Of a stretch of 64,000 bases of DNA, positions 1-12,281 are shown piece after piece. The translations under genes and the position numbers were made by a program. Under the pieces are notes generated by a model that made no database searches, had not been told where the DNA came from, and was given only the letters and a program-made list of their open reading frames with translations. The DNA is from Pseudopyrenochaeta lycopersici (lineage: Eukaryota; Ascomycota; Dothideomycetes; Pleosporales; Pseudopyrenochaetaceae), in assembly GCA_003313425.1 (NCBI GenBank), contig NHZP01000065.1, positions 124,001 through 188,000 on the forward strand, written 5' to 3'. The first letter of the stretch is position 1. Each line of letters opens with the position of its first letter.

Positions 1-201
1 TGTAGGGTTTTACTATGCACTACCGCCTTCGCCTGCATAGAATATAAAGTATAGGGCTAGATGCCTAATACTATTGTAGTAGAGTTGTAGGGGACGAGGA
101 GGATGAATGTAGAGGGGTAGGCAATACCTAGCTACTATTATCCATATAGTCTCTACGTGCAACTATTATGGTGCAGGTCTATAGATAGTATAATGCTGCT
201 A
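1..201. other. Left edge, no gene seen
   Basis: AT-rich sequence left of the first transposon. No open frame or known element is visible in it. Confidence 0.4.
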
Positions 202-2049
202 GCGTGTCCCACAAGCGAGCGCCGCACCCCACCAAGTTTGAGCACCTCTACCATCGTACAGCTCAACCACAAATTTAAGTACTCTATAGATATTAATATG
301 CAAGCTTAAGTAGCACCTATAGTATCGTTTTTACGCGTGCGCGAGTTATGTCTAGTCTCTCTACACCTTTTACAGCGCGATAGAGCCTGGCCCGCTAAGG
401 CCTGATTGCTCCCTACTTTGACGCATTTCACGTCTAATCTGTTAATTAGCCTCTTGTTAAGTAGCTATATCCTCTCTAACTCCCTTTGTTAAGACTCCTC
501 CCTTCTGAATCTACTTTCTCTTGCGCTGCTTTCGCCAAGTTGCTGCCTCATTAGCCTTCTTAAGGATATTAATCCTGCCCTCTATAAGCTTAGCTTTATA
601 TGCCCCTACTATAGCCCCCTTTGTAAACTGATTAAGCGCCTCAATAATTGAGGCTGGTGATAAGCTCTTACGCCGTCGAACGCGATTGCTAATTAGAGTC
701 GATTGAGCCTCAAACTCACGTGGGTTCCTTGGTGTTTGAGGCTCCCAGAGAGCTCCTTGCTGAGCTCCTTGCTGAGCTGCTGGTGATGGCGTACGCAGCT
801 GGACATCTAGCCTTGACAAGACAACGTCTGGCTGGAGAGGGACAAGGCCTGCTCCTCGAAATGCTGAGCGTATATTGACTGAAGTGAAAGCTTGATTAAA
901 GGCTGCTTTAAAGGTAGGTAGAAATTCAAGCTCAGTGATGTGGTTGATGTGGGCCTTGATCAAGCTCTCTATCTGATGGCTGTACGCCTTCTTGAGTGGA
1001 GAGAAGCAGCTAACGTTAAGAGGCTGCAGCAGATGAGATGAGTGAGGTGGCATGCAGAGGGTATAGATGTTGCTCTCTCTGCAGATCTCTTTAAACTCAA
1101 GAGAGTGATGGCTCTCATGGCTATCAAGGATAAGCAGCCGACGCGCGCTTACTACTCTTGTCTTTGTATGAGTATTAAAGTGCTTTAGCCACGCTACTCT
1201 AAGCTGATTAGTTGTCCAGCCGTTGTCACTAACTGAGATAGCCCAGTCGCGTGGGATAGCATTTTCCTGGTACCAGGCACGATGGTGATGCTGGCCAGCA
1301 AAGATTAGGAAGGGTGGGATTGCCCAGCCAGCAGCGTTAATGCTTTGAATCAACGTTACCCACTCGCGGTTGCCTGGCTGGATAGCCTTTAGCCGCCCTC
1401 TCCTCTTTAACCCTGTTACGACTAGCTGAGTTGTTATCTTGCCTATCATGAAGCTAGCTTCGTTAAAGTTAAAAGTATCCTTATCTAGTATGCCGTACTT
1501 TACCTTTGTCTCCTCTACTCGCTTAAACTAGCTATTAACTAACTTTAGATTCTTACATAGAGCTCTCTGCCTATTATATGCTTAGGTAAAGCGCGTTGTA
1601 AGACTGTCTGTACGCTTAACAAAGTTAGATAGCTAATTTATCCTAACTAGACCTCTACTACGCGTTGATAGCAGCTTATTAGCTATATCACGTATAGCTG
1701 CGTACGTAGGCGGAAATCTACGTTAATCTAGATTAAGTATATAATTAACTATCGCCTCCTCTTCTAGCTAGGTGAGCTTCCTTAAGTTGGGCCGGCAATC
1801 GCGTCGAGTAGTAGTCCCAGCGCGTCAGCAACAGATTGTTCTTGCAGACACGTTAAAGACTGCTGCAGCGGGCTGGTTGCCATTAATTTGATGCGCATAA
1901 TTAGCTAAGATAGCAAGCTGGATATCTGATTTGTTTGAAGGCATTTGAAGAGCGTGGTGTTGAGCTATTGTACGTTGAGATAAGAGAGGTGCTCAAGCTT
2001 GGTGGGGTGCGGCGCTCGCTTGTGCGCGGCGCTCGCTTGTGGGACACGT
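202..2049 (-). mobile_element. Fot1/pogo-like DNA transposon, copy 1
   Basis: An element of about 1.85 kb bounded by TA dinucleotides (200-201 and 2050-2051), the target duplication of the Tc1/mariner-pogo superfamily. The inverted ends are 202-248 and about 1990-2049. Both contain the block ACAAGCGAGCGCCGC followed by CACCCCACCAAG. The right end carries this subterminal block twice in tandem, the left end once. The interior encodes a DDE transposase on the minus strand. A related copy lies at 12282-14217. The transposase frame upstream of codon ATG at 1444-1446 contains stops, so the copy is dead. Confidence 0.85.
511..1944 (-). pseudogene. Fot1/pogo-like DDE transposase, RIP-inactivated
   Basis: The open C-terminal part (511-1449, 312 codons) has the pogo DDE signature: [12 protein letters not shown] around residue 109 and, 36 residues later, SHLLQPLNVSCFSPLK. 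In this family the second block normally reads LQPLD, so the third catalytic Asp is Asn here. Just upstream the sequence reads FNFNEASF where the first catalytic Asp (FDE) is expected, so that Asp is Asn too. Both are G-to-A changes as RIP would give. The N-terminal helix-turn-helix part can be followed to an ATG at 1944 (MPSNKSDIQLAILANYAHQ) through in-frame stops. Seen: motifs and stops. Inference: inactive transposase. Confidence 0.85.
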
Positions 2050-3764
2050 TATCTAAGGCATAAGAAATGGATATCGTGGGCAATACTATCCTAGAGAATA
2101 TGATAGAAGTATAAACAAGGCTAGAAGAGCTTAGTAAAGCAACAATCAGGGAAGCAGAAACATAGGACTAGCATAATCACAACCTGATAGACGTATAGGT
2201 ATCAATAAAAGCACATATACACGAGAACCGAGGTTATGAATGCAACCAGAAGAATGCTGACGGGGTAGAGTAGCTATTCAAAGATAGAGAGGTGACCATG
2301 CGCAGAAAAAGGGCAGGGCTGATCTCTCACCCGCCGCTTCGCGCACGCACTCTCCGCGTGTGAGCCTTCGAGGATATGAGCCTAAGAGGAGAGGGTAGTC
2401 GAGCACGGGGTGATCAGATAACGAGTTGGAGCTCTTAAGTTTCAGGTTATTTTGCTTTTTTGTTTCAGATTTTTGTGTGGTTTTTTTCTCACGCGCGGCC
2501 TGAGAGCCTCTCGTCGCTTCGTCCCTCAAGGCATAACAGGAGACGCAACCCGCGAGGCGCGGTTTGCAAGAAGAGCCTTGAGGAATGAAGTCACAGGAGG
2601 GCAATTTTGAATCTTTTACAAAATGAAGCGTGCTTAAGGTTGAAAATTACAGCTTTGATTGAGTATGTAACTAATGCCTGAGCTATTGCGTTGTGCTAGT
2701 CAATGTTTGAGATTTTTTGTAGGTTGACGATTTCTAAGCGGTCTGTTTGTGTCATCGGTAGAGGAAACAGGAGCTTGAGGGATAGAATATGGGACAAGAT
2801 TTGTGGCAGAAGTATTAATAGAATTCTGGTGGTGATTGTCTAACTGATGTCCGAGGGCTCCTCGCGAGAGGCCTTCTGCTCTATCCCTACTCTCTGACCT
2901 CCCTTCAGCCCAAGCGCTCCTCGGAGCTCAGATCTGAGCTTGCTGACTCCTCCACCTCTACTACAATACTATACAATTCACACTACATTAAGAAGAGAAG
3001 TTCTACCAAGTATCACGGTCGCATCTAAGAACTGAATGCCATAGTCTATTACACCGCGAGAGAAACCTGATTCGACAGATTGTTTAATACATCATTTTAC
3101 TTCTAGCTTAAACGCAAAGGGAGCCACTAGCCGCAAGAAGTACTCTCGTGTCAATCCTTAGTTTATCCACTAGCTTCTACTTTTTAACAATTACTTAACT
3201 ATGCTATAGATATCTCACAGATCAATACAAATGTCTACCGGCTTTCAATAACGGTAGTCCAGGGTTCTTTATGTTGGATTTATAGGCTCTTCGGCACGAT
3301 GAGGGGAGGAGACTATCGACATGATAGGTATTGTCTTCATTATTGTCCAAGGTGTCCATGACATCTAGTCGGTTGAGTGCTACATATAAAGGTGGCGCTA
3401 GCAGGGGTCTGTCTGTTTATGTATTCCAACACTTTAAACCTTGCAAGGCAGTTTTATCGGCAAGTCATTGATTGGGAAAGCAATATTCAATAACCGCGGA
3501 TAAACTATACTTAAAGACATGCATTATTAATCCTGCGATCAACTTTACTCATCCTAGGGACCAAGACTCGTCTACCACTTGATGTCGTTTAAAGTCATTA
3601 ACCGACAATAATGATCTCGAACTTCGAGGAGGGCTTTAGATTGTTATCTGCCTAGTTAGCCTTAGTCTTAGCTACAACGTCTATCTATAAAGAGCGTCCT
3701 GCGCCCGAAGGAGTGCGACAGATCAAATATCTGTTTTCACTTTTGAACCAATTGTACAACAGTC
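2050..3764. other. Intergenic, no supported gene
   Basis: Mixed sequence with only short open frames on both strands and no recognisable domain. A minus-strand frame at 2278-2604 has no family resemblance and is rejected. From about 3640 on, the DNA may hold the promoter of the broken hydrolase gene that follows. Confidence 0.4.
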
Positions 3765-4410
3765 ATGCGCTTCACTTTCCTCCCTATGGGTGTCTTTGGG
3801 ATTTCCTTTGCCTTCGCAGCACAATCTAGCGCCTTGCGTGAAGATGCAAATTTGAATCCAAACAGCGTTTGGCTTGCCGTGCTCAGCGATCTTTTGCTTT
3901 GTTCAGCAGATGCCGTTATAAATATATTAAGGGCTGCTTACCTGCTGATCAAATAGATTCCACGAGGCGGAGTTGGTATTTGTCCAGCTCTGGACGACCA
4001 TTCCACTGGTTCCATATGGTCCTCACATTCGTTTCCCATCCCTGAGCAACATTCTCAGCCATGGAACAACCTAGAAATCCCATAGACTTGTCCGCAGCCT
4101 GCCTTGTGTCAACACCTACGGCGAAGTGAAGCAGCTTGTCGTCAATGCCCGATCACATGCTGCCCCAAATGCAACTATCTACATTACTGGTCAGCCGCTC
4201 TATAGCGGCGGAGCCCAATGCTTCCTTGCAGGCCCAGGGGGACCAGAATCGACCGACAAGCTGGCGCAACAAGCTGGACAGGATGCTTCGCTGGACGTGA
4301 GGTATGTTGGCTCGTTCTTGCTCAAGCAAGGTGAAGCAGCCGACGGCTGCCATGCAAATACAAATGGGCAGAGGTCACCTGGTGAACAAGCTAAAGCATT
4401 TTGGGGCTAA
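3765..4410 (+). pseudogene. SGNH/GDSL-type hydrolase remnant
   Basis: The first open piece (3765-3956) starts with a clear secretion signal (MRFTFLPMGVFGISFAFA, then AAQSSA). The second piece (about 4090-4410) reads into VKQLVVNARSHAAPNATIY and ends with DGCHANTNGQ, which fits the C-terminal catalytic D-x-x-H box of SGNH esterases. Between them the frame is broken and the N-terminal catalytic Ser block is not seen, so most of the catalytic domain appears deleted or scrambled. Inference: a once-secreted carbohydrate esterase or lipase, now dead. An unusual multi-intron gene is a weaker alternative. The family call rests mainly on the C-terminal box. Confidence 0.5.
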
Positions 4411-5463
4411 GAGGAGCTTACAAAAGCTTTGCTATTCAAACTTCGTCATCGAGGTTGCTCAGGGACATGCGTAAAGAGGAGATTGATGAACATGGGGGAA
4501 GAACACAACCGTGAGCGAGCAGCCGCAAACAGAGACCAGGTTGATTACTATCGAATTGAGAGGCAAGGTAAATAAATAGCTATTCTCTTTTTATGCTCCC
4601 ACAATAGTGCAGGTGAGAAGCTAAACGTGTTTCGCAACCCACTTGCGTGAATGATAGGCAGCGAAAGCCGTAAGTAAATCCGCTTAGGCATCTGCCCTCA
4701 ATGCAACTATTAGTACTATCCCTTTAGGTATTGTGAACTGAAATTGGTACTATTGTGACGCTTTGGAGACACGTACAAAATTGACGTGTTTCTGTCGACT
4801 GTGAATCTTCGTGAAGCCATCAGCTGGCATCTCTCTAGTAGCTCTCGATTATACTAGCAATCAACCTTCTATTACCTCCTGACGTTTCCATTGATGGTTT
4901 GTGTTTACATGCTTCAGCTTCGTCTGAAGCTTGTCAACTGTCTTAGTTTCAATTAAATTATCACACCACGGTGCTAGCGTAAATCCAGGGTCGAATTGAG
5001 TTGCTTGAAAGAACGGTACCTCGCACTCCACTTCTTATCCTGCTCGTGACAGAGACAGTGGCTCGGCTTCAGAAGTTGATTTTGTAACTGATCATTGAAC
5101 TGTCGCCTTCCAATCGATGGGTAGTCCATATAGTTTGAACATATAGCCTTGAGAGTTTCGAAGAGTCTCAGGTTCATTTGAGAAGGCCGCATCTGATGCT
5201 CTTTAAAAAAAGGTTCTTGCTCCTGTTTAGCTGGCGCTGTGATACTAGTTATGCGGTGCTAAATGTGTGCTGAAGCAAGCAAAGCCAGATAATTAGTATC
5301 GAGAAGGGACGACATGCTGTAGCCAGGTATCTTGCGGATATGGTATCTGCTTTATTAGAAAGAATAGATCTCTATAATTGAGAATAATAGGCGAAGAGAA
5401 TGCAAAAGTTACACGGCTACAGGGAAGTTGTCATACTCCGCCTTGATATTTTCAGCTACCAAG
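4411..5463. other. Intergenic, possible tiny spliced ORF only
   Basis: No confident gene. A frame starting at 4491 could be joined across a short GTAAAT..GTGCAG intron to give about 40 residues ending NVFRNPLA, but it has no recognisable domain and is not called. The rest looks like 3' flank of the tannase-like gene. Confidence 0.3.
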
Positions 5464-7148
5464 CTATAGCACATTGTACTGATACAGGTTATTACACTTC
5501 CAATTCTCAGCTTTGTTAGGGTCTCCATGGCCCGTATATTTAGCTTGCTTGGGGTACATGCATAGTGGCCTCTGCCTCAAAACCTTATCATGAGTTGTGT
5601 CATTGACGTACTTTGTTGCGATCACCTGCTCAGGCACTATTCCTTTCTCAACCCATGCCACCATTGCCATCAAGACATCATGCTCCTTGTTCTCGAAACC
5701 GGGAGTGCTGTAGATAGCAGGGCCAAGTACAGACTGCTGGTTCGCGCCAGCGAAGTACCACGGCGCATCTACATTCGGCGTGGTGCCTGAGCAATGGGAC
5801 ATGCCAGGGACATTAAATATTTTAAAAAACGAGTCGATTCTCATTCCCTTAGGCTTAAGTGTGCTGTCAACATGGTTATAGAAATATAGAAGAGATTTTG
5901 CTGGGATGAGCGGATCCGCAAGACCATGATAGGATAGAATTTTGCCACCTTTCCTGTAGTATGCAGTCAAGTCAAACTTAACAGTTGCATTACCGGGATC
6001 AATAGAGTCGGATAATGCGACGATAGCGTCATTATAAGATGTGTAATCCCAATCTGGTCCAAGACCGAGGAAGTACTTCGGATAGTCCGTGCCTAGTGAA
6101 TTGGGGGTGGTTGCAGCGACCAGGAAGGGCTGACCTTCGCTGCCTTTAGAGAGACCTGGAAAGAAGAAGTTGTTGTTCTCGTCGACATAGTCGCTATAGA
6201 TATTGTGTAAAGTGTCGAGTTGTGTGCCAGTCAAACATTGCAAGGCATTTGCAGAGCTGTTGGCGTCGCAGAGGAGTGCTTCAGCACGGAAGTTGCACCC
6301 TTCTGGGTCAGAGATGATATTGTCTAGCAAACCATCTTGGGGATCGCATTGCTTGAGGACTTCAGCATTGATTACTGCGAACATTGAAGCAGGAATATGG
6401 TAGTCGGCAGTCACAGGAAGATTATATAGGGCAACTCGAATAGTCCATGGCTGTAAGTGCGTTGTCCACCACGCAGGCGCGCCAGCAACAATGCCGTCGA
6501 AGTCCTCTGGGAATGCTTCCGCCTCTTTTAGACCTTGACGACCTCCAGTCGAGCAGCCAGAGTAGTAGCTATACGAGGCATTTTTAGCATAGAACGCCGC
6601 GACGATTTGCTTTGAAGTAACGACAGAGCCATGCATAGCTAGATAGCCCCAGTGGACTACACGTTCACGATGCTTATAGGCCCATGTTCCATCACCAACA
6701 CTTGAATTGTGACCAGTATCCGTAGACATGACTGCGAATCCATATCGAACTCCTGACGCCTTGAATACATTTAGTGGAATCACTCAGACTCTGACTTCAT
6801 ATCACCTACCATATCCATGTAGTTGATGCCACCCGCAAAGCCGCCGTTACCGACTGCCAGAAATCGACCGTTCCATTTCTCAGGCAAGAACAAACCGAAG
6901 CCGTAAGTGGAATTTTCGTCGATTGGTTTTACCTGAACAGAAATAGCACAAAGGGGGGGCAGACTTGATGGACTGTCTGGGTAGCCTGTGTCGCCTTTCG
7001 GTACTTCGAAGGAAGCATTGGCCGCTACGGAGCGGGCAAAGTTCAAGCTTGCGCCGGGGGGTAGCGAAGCCTGAATAGTAGCTGGGTCACAAGCTGCATG
7101 GGCGGCAGCGACAAAGACCGTACCACCAAGAATGTTGTCGACCTTCAT
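5464..7148 (-). CDS. Tannase/feruloyl esterase family protein, two exons
   Basis: Secreted ester hydrolase that would split gallate or feruloyl esters from plant polyphenols or cell-wall polymers. Exons are 7148-6810 and 6759-5464, joined over a 50-bp intron (6760-6809, GTAGGT..CAAG, phase 0), giving 544 aa, normal for the family. Residues 1-18 look like a signal peptide (MKVDNILGGTVFVAAAHA). The nucleophile block is GCSTGGRQG (Cys182-Ser183), the acid is in HGLADPLIP (Asp395), and the base is in GMSHC (His435-Cys436): the CS-D-HC arrangement of tannases. A calcium-loop block CDPQDGLLDNIISDP is present. Unlike its surroundings it shows no RIP damage. Substrate (tannin versus feruloyl) cannot be decided from sequence alone. 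Confidence 0.92.
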
Positions 7149-8040
7149 TGTGATGTCCGAGTACGTTTCCAGAGGCGAATTTGAGGACGACGCACTTACT
7201 CGAAAATAGAGCTAGGCGATGAACTTTAACATTCCCAGCATTCAAAGACGGCTGAGCTTGAATGATGTCTATGAATGAGCGCATTAACTAACTTATAAAT
7301 CCACTAGCCACAATCTCGTTTCAACACATATGGCAGTTGCTCTCGGTATGCATCTGGATTTGTGGCTCCTAAATGGGGCAGCACACGAGCAGGCCCTGAG
7401 ATGAGAAACGCCGTGATTGGGGAATTTAGAATGGAGCGTGCGCCAAGGGAGCCGTTTTGTACGCCTGTCTCTTCATCAATCTCACATTTTCTAGAACTAC
7501 TCCGAGTCATGTGTACATAATATACCTATTTTGCTGTAGCTTTGAACACATTCGTTATCTCCATTGGAGGTATCCACCGAAATTGAACCGTGTAATGTCG
7601 GTGGGATAGACCCGCTCGTGCTAACAAGCCATCATCCCCGCATCGGTAGGATGAACGGCAGTTCAGCAAAGATTTTCGGATGTTTGTCCAATCACATGGA
7701 AGTACCGTGTCCCACCTCGTACCGACCGTCCCGGCATAACGACCGATTTGGCGTTGCAATACCTAACTTTTGTTGACAGGTCTAGAAAGTACGGTGATAT
7801 CTGATTGGAGAGACCGGAATTTTAGACTTTCAGTGAGACCGAGAATATCGGATTGACCGTCGGCCAGTCCGAAGAGCTGAAGTTGAGACCGCAGATATAA
7901 AGACTAGGCTGCGGTCTGAAGAAAGAGAGGGAGATTACTCACAAATAGAGATAATTCAAAGTCTATTGAGAATTGAATCACATGTGCCACGTATTCGAGT
8001 ACTCAAATCAACAACTTTCAACCACGCGTTTTTGACCAAT
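7149..8040. other. Intergenic, promoter side of the tannase gene
   Basis: No supported gene. A perfect 9-bp inverted repeat, AGACCGCAG (7886-7894) with CTGCGGTCT (7909-7917), encloses a 14-nt spacer with a TATAAAG. Its role is unknown. From about 7930 the Tc1-like relic begins. Confidence 0.4.
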
Positions 8041-9380
8041 ATGGACCTAATTAAGGCTGCGCTTACAGCTATCTACTCGTTAGAACTAGTAGAAAAACTT
8101 GTCTACGCGCAAATTGCGAGAACCTTTAGTGTAAGCCCTATAGTCACAGTACTAGTAACAAAGTTTCTTCCGCGTTCCCCCCAACATCAACACCTCAACT
8201 TTGCAGTATCATAACTATGCCACCATGACGCCGAATTCTTCAAGAAATAGACCAAAATACTCGCAAAGGGTCTAATTTGACAGTCTAGTAGCAAAATCAA
8301 ATTATTAGGAGGTTGCATGCTAGTACTACGGCCGCTAAAGTTGCTGACGCGTATGGCCGCACTGAATGCTGCACACGCGACCTCAAGAAAAAAAAATATC
8401 ATCAAACTAGTACACTAGTAGATAAACCTCGCAGCAGCAGACTACGTATACTATCGCTTCATTAGAAAAAAACTCATCTATCGCAAAGTACGCGCGAAGC
8501 CAAAAATTGAGTATACAGAGCTTGCTAAAGTAGTAGTAGTAGTTATAAATCTAGATAGCACCTCAACGAAGCTGCCTTGCTAGTACACATTGTACAAGTA
8601 TCTCAAAGGACAAGGCCTCACCAAATCTCACTATAAAATGCATCCTAAGCTCAACTACGCGCATGCGTTAAGGCGCCTCTAGTTCTATAAGGAGTACTCG
8701 CACTTCCTATAGCATTAGTACATGCTCAAGTTCTTAGATGAGTACTTAGTTTAGAAGGGCCTAGGACAAGATAAAGAGTAGGCTTTTCGCTACCCATAGG
8801 AGAAATGGAAGCTAAGGATGCTAGAAACCCATAGTACTAGTAGGAAACTAGTATAGGTAGTATAGGCATCAATATAGTTAAATGAACGTAGACAAGCATA
8901 GAGAAGTAAGCTTATCATAATAGAGTATAATTTTAATGCTTCAAAAGGTAGCTACTCCGCCCAAAGTTACATTCAAGCCTTGACAAAGGGCCTTCTACCT
9001 CATTAGCATTATACATAGCTATTTATGCAGGATAACGCAGGCATCTATATAGCTACAGTAACGCGTAAGTTCCTTCACGAGCATCACATCACTACCATCA
9101 CCTAGCTAGCGTACTCACCTAACCTCAACCCAATTAAGCACCTCTAGTAACATCTCAAGAAGCACATGTATAAATTCTATCCTTAGCATAACAATTATAG
9201 TGACGCTAAGGAAGAGTAGGATGGCTTTTGCAGTACATTGAAAGAGTGCTGGCAGCGCATACCAGCGAAGCTCATCCGCAGCCTTATCTTGAGTATGCCA
9301 CGACGAAGTGCTGCATGCAAAAAGCGCGTGGATGGCAAACAAAATATTGATCACGTGCGCAACTCCTACTTCAAAAATAA
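8041..9380 (+). pseudogene. Tc1/mariner-like DDE transposase relic
   Basis: One reading frame followed through many TAG/TAA stops. It contains LYKYLKGQGLTKSHYKMHP, then LFMQDNAGIYIATVTRKFL and LAYSPNLNPIKHL, the DDE core of fungal Tc1-like (DDE_3) transposases. The third acidic residue, normally Glu in NPIEHLW, is Lys here (GAG to AAG). The C-terminus reads SMPRRSAACKKRVDGK. The same family, more worn, recurs at 15300-16480. Element ends were not identified. Damage is of RIP type. Confidence 0.8.
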
Positions 9381-10190
9381 TTTAATTATATTATATATTG
9401 GCTGAGATACGTGGTGTTGAAGTTTTGCGAACATGTGTTTGTGCGGATGGCTCGTGCGCTGGCGGAAGAAACATTGTTCGAGTGACTGTAACGTGTTTTA
9501 TAAGTGAGTCGCCAGGCTGGCTGCTGAGGTTTGTCCCCACGTTTTTGAGATTTGTCCCCAATTTGAGATTTGTCCCCTGTCGCACTTGGGTGTGCTGATG
9601 ATGATGCATCAGGAAGAATTCATGATGAGCAGAAAAGTTGAATTGTGTGTGTATTGTGCCTTGGTCTAGTGAACCTGACCCCGCACGTCTTAGATTATAT
9701 GGCAAGATTACTAATGCAGTTTCTTCCTCAGGCTCCCTGAGATGACACCTTGGCCTGCGACAGCTTGTTTATCTGGTATTGTAAACTTATAGTAATAAGC
9801 ATAGGGGAGTATCTAGCCTCACCATCGCTCGTGGCGCCAGATCCTCCTTCATCATCGCGGTAATCTATACGGCAGCGGATCAATTCTTGTCCGTTAACAC
9901 CTCGTTTAGCGGCAAAATACCGGTGAGGACGGGCAAACTGATGTCCCGTCTGGTGTCACTTCTGAATTGTCTAACTCAAAGTGGTTAGTCAAATGACTTA
10001 ACCCGTTGTTTAGAGTTGCAGAAATGTACCTGCGAAAGAAGCGCATGCATACTAATCAGGAAAGCCTTTTAATTGCAACTCTTTATCACGGACACTATGA
10101 TTTTGTAACACCCTTTTACTAATCAGGTCTTGACATTAACTAAATAACTCGCACTTCAATTACAAGAAATCAACAATCATACAACACACA
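9381..10190. other. Intergenic with a short TTTGTCCCC repeat
   Basis: Three close copies of a GAGRTTTGTCCCC-like motif lie at about 9526-9580. No supported gene. The last 50 bases before 10191 are AC-rich (CAATCATACAACACACA then ATG), a usual fungal start context for the following gene. Confidence 0.4.
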
Positions 10191-11293
10191 ATGGCTACCA
10201 AACTTATTACTATTGTTGGTATCACTGGCAACCAGGTAAGTTGCAGCAAGTTTAGTTTTTGACAAGATTTTTTTGTGTTTCGTATATTGATCCCCTCTCA
10301 GGGCGCTTCTGTAGCAGACGCCTTTCTCCAGGAAGCAGGCTGGAAAATTCGAGGCATCAGCCGCGATGTCCGCAAAGCTTCTAGCAAAGAGTGGTCCGAC
10401 AAAGGCGTCGAAATGGTAGGCGCCGACCTAGACGACGTTCCAAGCCTCAAGGCCGCCTTCAAAGGCTCTCACGCCATCTTCGGCGTTACCGACTTCTGGC
10501 AGCATGTTAAAAATCCCGCCAACCACCAGAAAGCCAGTGAAACAGGCAAGACCGTCAATGTCGTCGCGTATGAGGCTGAGATCCAGCAAGGCAAGAACAT
10601 CGTCGATGCCGCTGAAGCGACAAAGGACACGCTTGACACGCTTGTGCTTAGTGTTCTTTCAGAGAGCAAGAAATACTCCCATGGGCGGATTACTTGGAAC
10701 TACCATTTTGATGGGAAGTGGAAGTTCGCCGAATATCTACAGAAGACCTACCCGGAGCTGTACAAAAAAACCTCTCTATTCCAGGCCGGCTTCTACATCT
10801 CGAACCTAGAGGGTCAGATGGCCCCGCAAAAGGTATTCACTCTTGTTGTATAGCTTCTAGAGCACAACGCTGACGATTTAAGGGATCCGATGGCGAATAC
10901 ATTTTCGCCTTCCCGGTGGATGGGAACAAGCCAATTCCCGTGTACCATGCACGCAACGATTCCGGATCACTAGTGAAGGCGCTCATCAAATCTTCCCCCG
11001 GAAAGAATCTCATGGGTTATAGCGGGCTCATTAGTTTCAACGAAATTGCCGATCTCTGGAGTAAGAAGCTAGGAAAGCCAATCAAGTACCAGCGTTCCAC
11101 TGTTGATGACATGGACCGGGTGATGCCGGGAGGTATTGGTAGAGAGATCGGTGAAATGATGGAGTACATAAACGATCCAGGCTACTTCGGAGGCGAGGAG
11201 GCGGTCAAGGATTTAGATCTCATTGAGCCGAAAGATCTGGGAGTGTCCGGCCTAACTGATGTGCGCGTGTACCTCCAAAGATTGGAGATCTGA
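10191..11293 (+). CDS. NmrA-like NAD(P)-binding protein, three exons
   Basis: Atypical short-chain dehydrogenase of the NmrA/HSCARG group, either an NAD(P)(H) sensor regulating other proteins or an enzyme such as an isoflavone-reductase-like reductase. Exons 10191-10235, 10302-10832, 10883-11293; introns 66 and 50 bp (GTAAGT..CTCAG and GTATTC..TTAAG), both phase 0; product 328 aa, usual for the family. The dinucleotide-binding loop is split by intron 1: residues 9-19 read VGITGNQGASV (GxxGxxG). The next blocks, RGISRDVRK and VGADLDDVPSLKAAFKGSHAI, are typical NmrA beta-2/beta-4 regions. No RIP damage. Start chosen at the first ATG, in a good context, because it alone restores the Rossmann loop. 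Substrate unknown. Confidence 0.9.
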
Positions 11294-12281
11294 AGGGCAT
11301 ATAACAATGATACTAATTTCGAAGTATCAATGGTTACCGTATATATTTGATAGGCATTTTGAATGAAAGTACCGGTTCTCATTATCTTATGTAAGCCTAG
11401 GACACGGGGGCACCAGGTGCCGCAATAATTCGTGAGACGTTTTCTGCTGAGGTAATCAACCACGCCAAACCTGACCCATCTCATCTCGACAGTGAATGTT
11501 CACAAGGCCACAACAACATGAAATTGCGCTCAAATAAAGTATATGATGGCTCATTTAAAAGGCTAAAGACTCCTAAACAAAATCCTGTGCTTAAGGTACC
11601 TAATACTAAAGAGCGTGCCTACTTTTTCTGGCATATAGACTATAGACAGCCTAGCGAGAGATTAAGGATATATGCGCTCAATATAGGATAAGTAGAGCTA
11701 CAGGTGATAGATAGCGTAAGGAGTATAAGAGATAGGGTAATGCTTACTGTGTAAGAAAGAGGGGGAGCCTAGAAAGGGGTACAAGGCTTAGGAAGCCTTA
11801 GCGGGTGAATATTTAAAAGTTAGAGCTACTCCTAGATAATTCTACTAACCCTATAAGGGATAAGCCCTATTAAATTTAAGCTAAAGAAAATAATATTCTA
11901 CTCTATTTATAATTTATAAAGTATAACCTAGTAAATAGAGTAGAATCTTAGCTCTATATAGCTAGCTATTCTAAGGAGATTTAGCATTTTAATAATAAAA
12001 AGAGAGTAAAGTATAGTAAAGATTATAAGAATAAATTACTTCCTAGCTAAAGAGGCTTCTAGGATAGAGTATACTTTATAGATAAAGCTTATCTTAACTT
12101 TATAGAAGATTTTTAGAAGCCTAAGATCCTTAGGAGAAAGGAGGTTAAGGAGAGACTTAAGCCTAAGAACATTAAATAAAGGAAGCCTATTAAGAAGTCC
12201 TTACTTACTCTATATATATTTGCCTCTATTAACTAGTATTTTAAGAGTAAATTAAACTTCTATAATAATAAGAAAGATATA

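Noticed and set aside
2278..2604. Minus-strand frame of 108 codons
   Set aside because: No domain, no promoter or splice context.
4491..4650. Tiny spliced gene
   Set aside because: A plausible splice join exists but about 40 residues with no homology signal is too little.
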